A DNA stretch of 64,000 bases from Acholoe squamosa (lineage: Eukaryota; Annelida; Polychaeta; Phyllodocida; Polynoidae): positions 35,097,113 through 35,161,112 of the forward strand of contig OX439038.1 of NCBI GenBank assembly GCA_949317995.1, in the 5' to 3' direction. Within the stretch, counting starts at the first letter, position 1. Each line of letters starts with the position of its first letter. Under the pieces are notes generated by a model that did not search any database, was not told the DNA's origin, and saw only the letters and a program-made list of their open reading frames with translations. Made by a program: the position numbers and the translations under genes. Shown piece by piece: positions 62,091 to 64,000 of the stretch.

Positions 62091-62744
62091 ATAGCATTCC
62101 TAACCTTCCAAATATCTTCCCGACATCTTCCAGATGTATTTACAGACTTAGGGCTGAATATTTCCTGGCCTCTGATTGGTTAAAAATCTAGCCATAATTT
62201 AGTTTTAGACACTAGGGGTCAGTGCTGCTGTGTCACCCTAGTGCTGCCTATGTGGCAGTTTAGAGAACTAGAACGTTGCTTGTTCCTGTGTGTATCGTTT
62301 TAGTGACACATAATTCACTCAGGACAAGTGCAACTGACTCGGGAACAACTCAAGAGGTGCACACACACATGCAAGAAATTTATTAGGATTGTTGAACAGA
62401 GAGCTTTGGTAAAAATTATAATTACTGTATGTTGAGAGGTGGAATGTTGACAGGTGGACTTAAAAACGTGGTCTAAATTGACGATTGTGAGGCTTCTCTG
62501 ATGTGCCAATTAACATGTTGTTTGTTGCCCCTTGGCTCGGCCCTAGCCTAGGGATGTCATTGACATCCCATTTTTGTTGATTTCGATTATCACGATTTTT
62601 GCTTCGATATTCTGATTTCCCCCCGATTTTATGATGCAATATAGCCTTGTTTCAATAGGGCCAAAACATGTAAAAACTATGTGTGGGTGGAGGAGGGGTC
62701 GGAAGGAGATTTTGATAGAAATTGTGCCAATAGAAGCAATTTAA

Positions 62745-63053
62745 AGATGTCAGGGGTGTAGGAAGAAGGGGGTGGGCAGGGGGGCCTGGGCCCCCTCAAT
62801 CATAAAAAAGGATGGGCCTGAGTATGTCCCCACCCCCTACCCCCCAAATTTGCCAAGAATTCATAATAATAGGAAGAATGGGGGCCTCATGAGCCTCAAA
62901 TCAGACCTAAACTTCAACAAGAATTACTTTTCTATACACATTCTATGTAGGCATATATAGGCGTCATCGTGCTTGAGGCGACAGTTTAAGGTGGTTGTGG
63001 TGGGGCCCATGCTGCCCCCCCCCATTGAAGATTTGCTCCCTATGCCTCTGGAT
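62745..63053. repeat. Inverted, diverged copy of the 6843-7145 dispersed repeat
   Basis: In complement it shares cagaggcatagggagcaaat at one end and the aatttgccaagaattcataa block at the other. Confidence 0.5.
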
Positions 63054-64000
63054 GTGTATACAGGTTTGGTAATGGGGGAATTATTATAAACTACCTGTAC
63101 TGCTATTAACTTTCCTAGGGCTACTTTTCTTCTTTCATATAGATGTCATTTTACTTTATCGCCACCTTGCCTCTTCCCCTTATAGTAATCACATACATGC
63201 ACAAGTGTAGCTCCTTTCCCTTTCATATTTACTGGTACTTAAAGGATCTATGGCTCTAATACTGTATTACTCGAGAATTTACTGCCCTAATAGAATTGTG
63301 AGAATGCAGAGAACTTCCACTGCATTGCATTACTGACGCAATAAGCTTTAGTTTGATACCAAATATGTCCACATTATAGTAAAAAAGAAAATTGTCAGAG
63401 AATTTAACCAAAATGTTTTTTTCTCAAATGTGACATTGTTATATATCGATATAAGAGTTATGTAGATCAGATATTCACTATTTTGATAATGACGATACCT
63501 CAATATAGTGGAGATCAATGACATATCTAGAGTCGGCCCTTTGGTTCCAAGCAAAGCCTGTCCAGCTGTAGTAGGCCTAACGCCATTGTTTCGGGCTACT
63601 CACAGAACAAACACCCAAATGATTGTGTTTCCAGAAAGGAGGGGGAGGTCAGATATTGGTATGGGACATAGGTTTTGAAAGAAAATTGAGGTGTTTTTTT
63701 TTTGGCAAGTTGGGGGGTTGACGTATAGGTGAGGTTTTGAAAAAGGTAATTTCATCCACTTGAGGTGGTCAATAATAAATTGTTTATGCTTGAATATTCC
63801 AAAGGACAGAAATAGATATTCTGAACGCCATTAAATACCTTCAGAGTTACTTTAACATAATTCTCTTCTATTTCAAGCATAAGTCAGTATTTTTTCTATG
63901 TACATTTTAACACAAAAACATAGTCAAATAACCCATCAGAATGGTCGGAAATTGGTATGGGGAGGGTCTAAAGTTAGGGGGTTGACTCATAGGCAAGGTT
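63054..64000. other. No gene seen
   Basis: A 'ggtcggaaattggtatggg' type block at about 63650-63740 recurs at 63943-64000, so another repeat probably continues past the window edge. No coding frame is supported. Confidence 0.4.

Noticed and set aside
61746-62191. Two overlapping plus-strand frames of 107 and 113 codons
   Set aside because: Pro/Ser/Cys-rich translations of a GC-rich tandem repeat.

Overview
The window is eukaryotic nuclear DNA, almost certainly from an invertebrate animal. It contains GT-AG introns, an F-box gene related to animal FBXO39/FBXO33, many short inverted-repeat transposons, satellites, a non-LTR retrotransposon and a complete Polinton/Maverick (adintovirus-like) element. 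The species cannot be named from the sequence.

1-8.5 kb: no protein gene that I can support. It holds a family of TA-flanked miniature elements with CCGTAA-type ends (one nested in another), an 87-bp tandem repeat, a long imperfect hairpin, a 102-bp tandem duplication and degenerate minisatellites. 8.5-16.8 kb: an FBXO39-like gene on the minus strand in two coding exons. The first is split inside its coding sequence by a 4.0-kb non-LTR retrotransposon lying on the opposite strand. That element encodes a KH-domain ORF1 and an endonuclease/reverse transcriptase ORF2 in the same frame, separated by a single TAG. The F-box intron holds a 22-bp-class minisatellite and a hAT-like MITE with a perfect 8-bp target duplication. 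17-22.5 kb: a 170-bp satellite with an internal orientation switch, then a large (about 1.85 kb) inverted repeat.

22,599-58,723: a 36.1-kb Polinton with a perfect 6-bp target duplication (CCCCTC), 0.8-0.9-kb terminal inverted repeats, and a 21-bp perfect hairpin 11 nt from each end. Core genes are all on the minus strand and tightly packed: protein-primed DNA polymerase B (broken by one frameshift at an A10 run), retroviral-type integrase, packaging ATPase, adenain-type cysteine protease, major capsid protein, penton-like minor capsid protein, a pVI/pX-like membrane-active protein, and two conserved Polinton structural proteins. Accessory genes include a protein with two Death domains, a DUF5662 HD-like protein, an intact and a degenerate dUTPase, a PC4-like protein, several zinc-binding proteins (two are diverged tandem paralogues) and acidic or lysine-rich unknowns. 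A TGAGATAA motif recurs in the gaps upstream of at least six genes and is a candidate shared promoter.

The right third of the element (47-58.7 kb) is different. It has two divergently oriented intron-containing genes that no single reading frame shows: a small minus-strand gene with leader exons, and a plus-strand three-exon gene for a mucin-like type I membrane glycoprotein (signal peptide, six-cysteine ectodomain, Thr/Pro and Ser/Thr repeats, transmembrane segment, acidic-dileucine tail). About 2.2 kb of 121-bp satellite follows. With protease, capsid, polymerase and integrase genes, a surface glycoprotein and a death-signalling protein, the element reads as an integrated virus rather than a simple transposon.

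58.7-64 kb: host sequence with dispersed repeats and no gene I can support.
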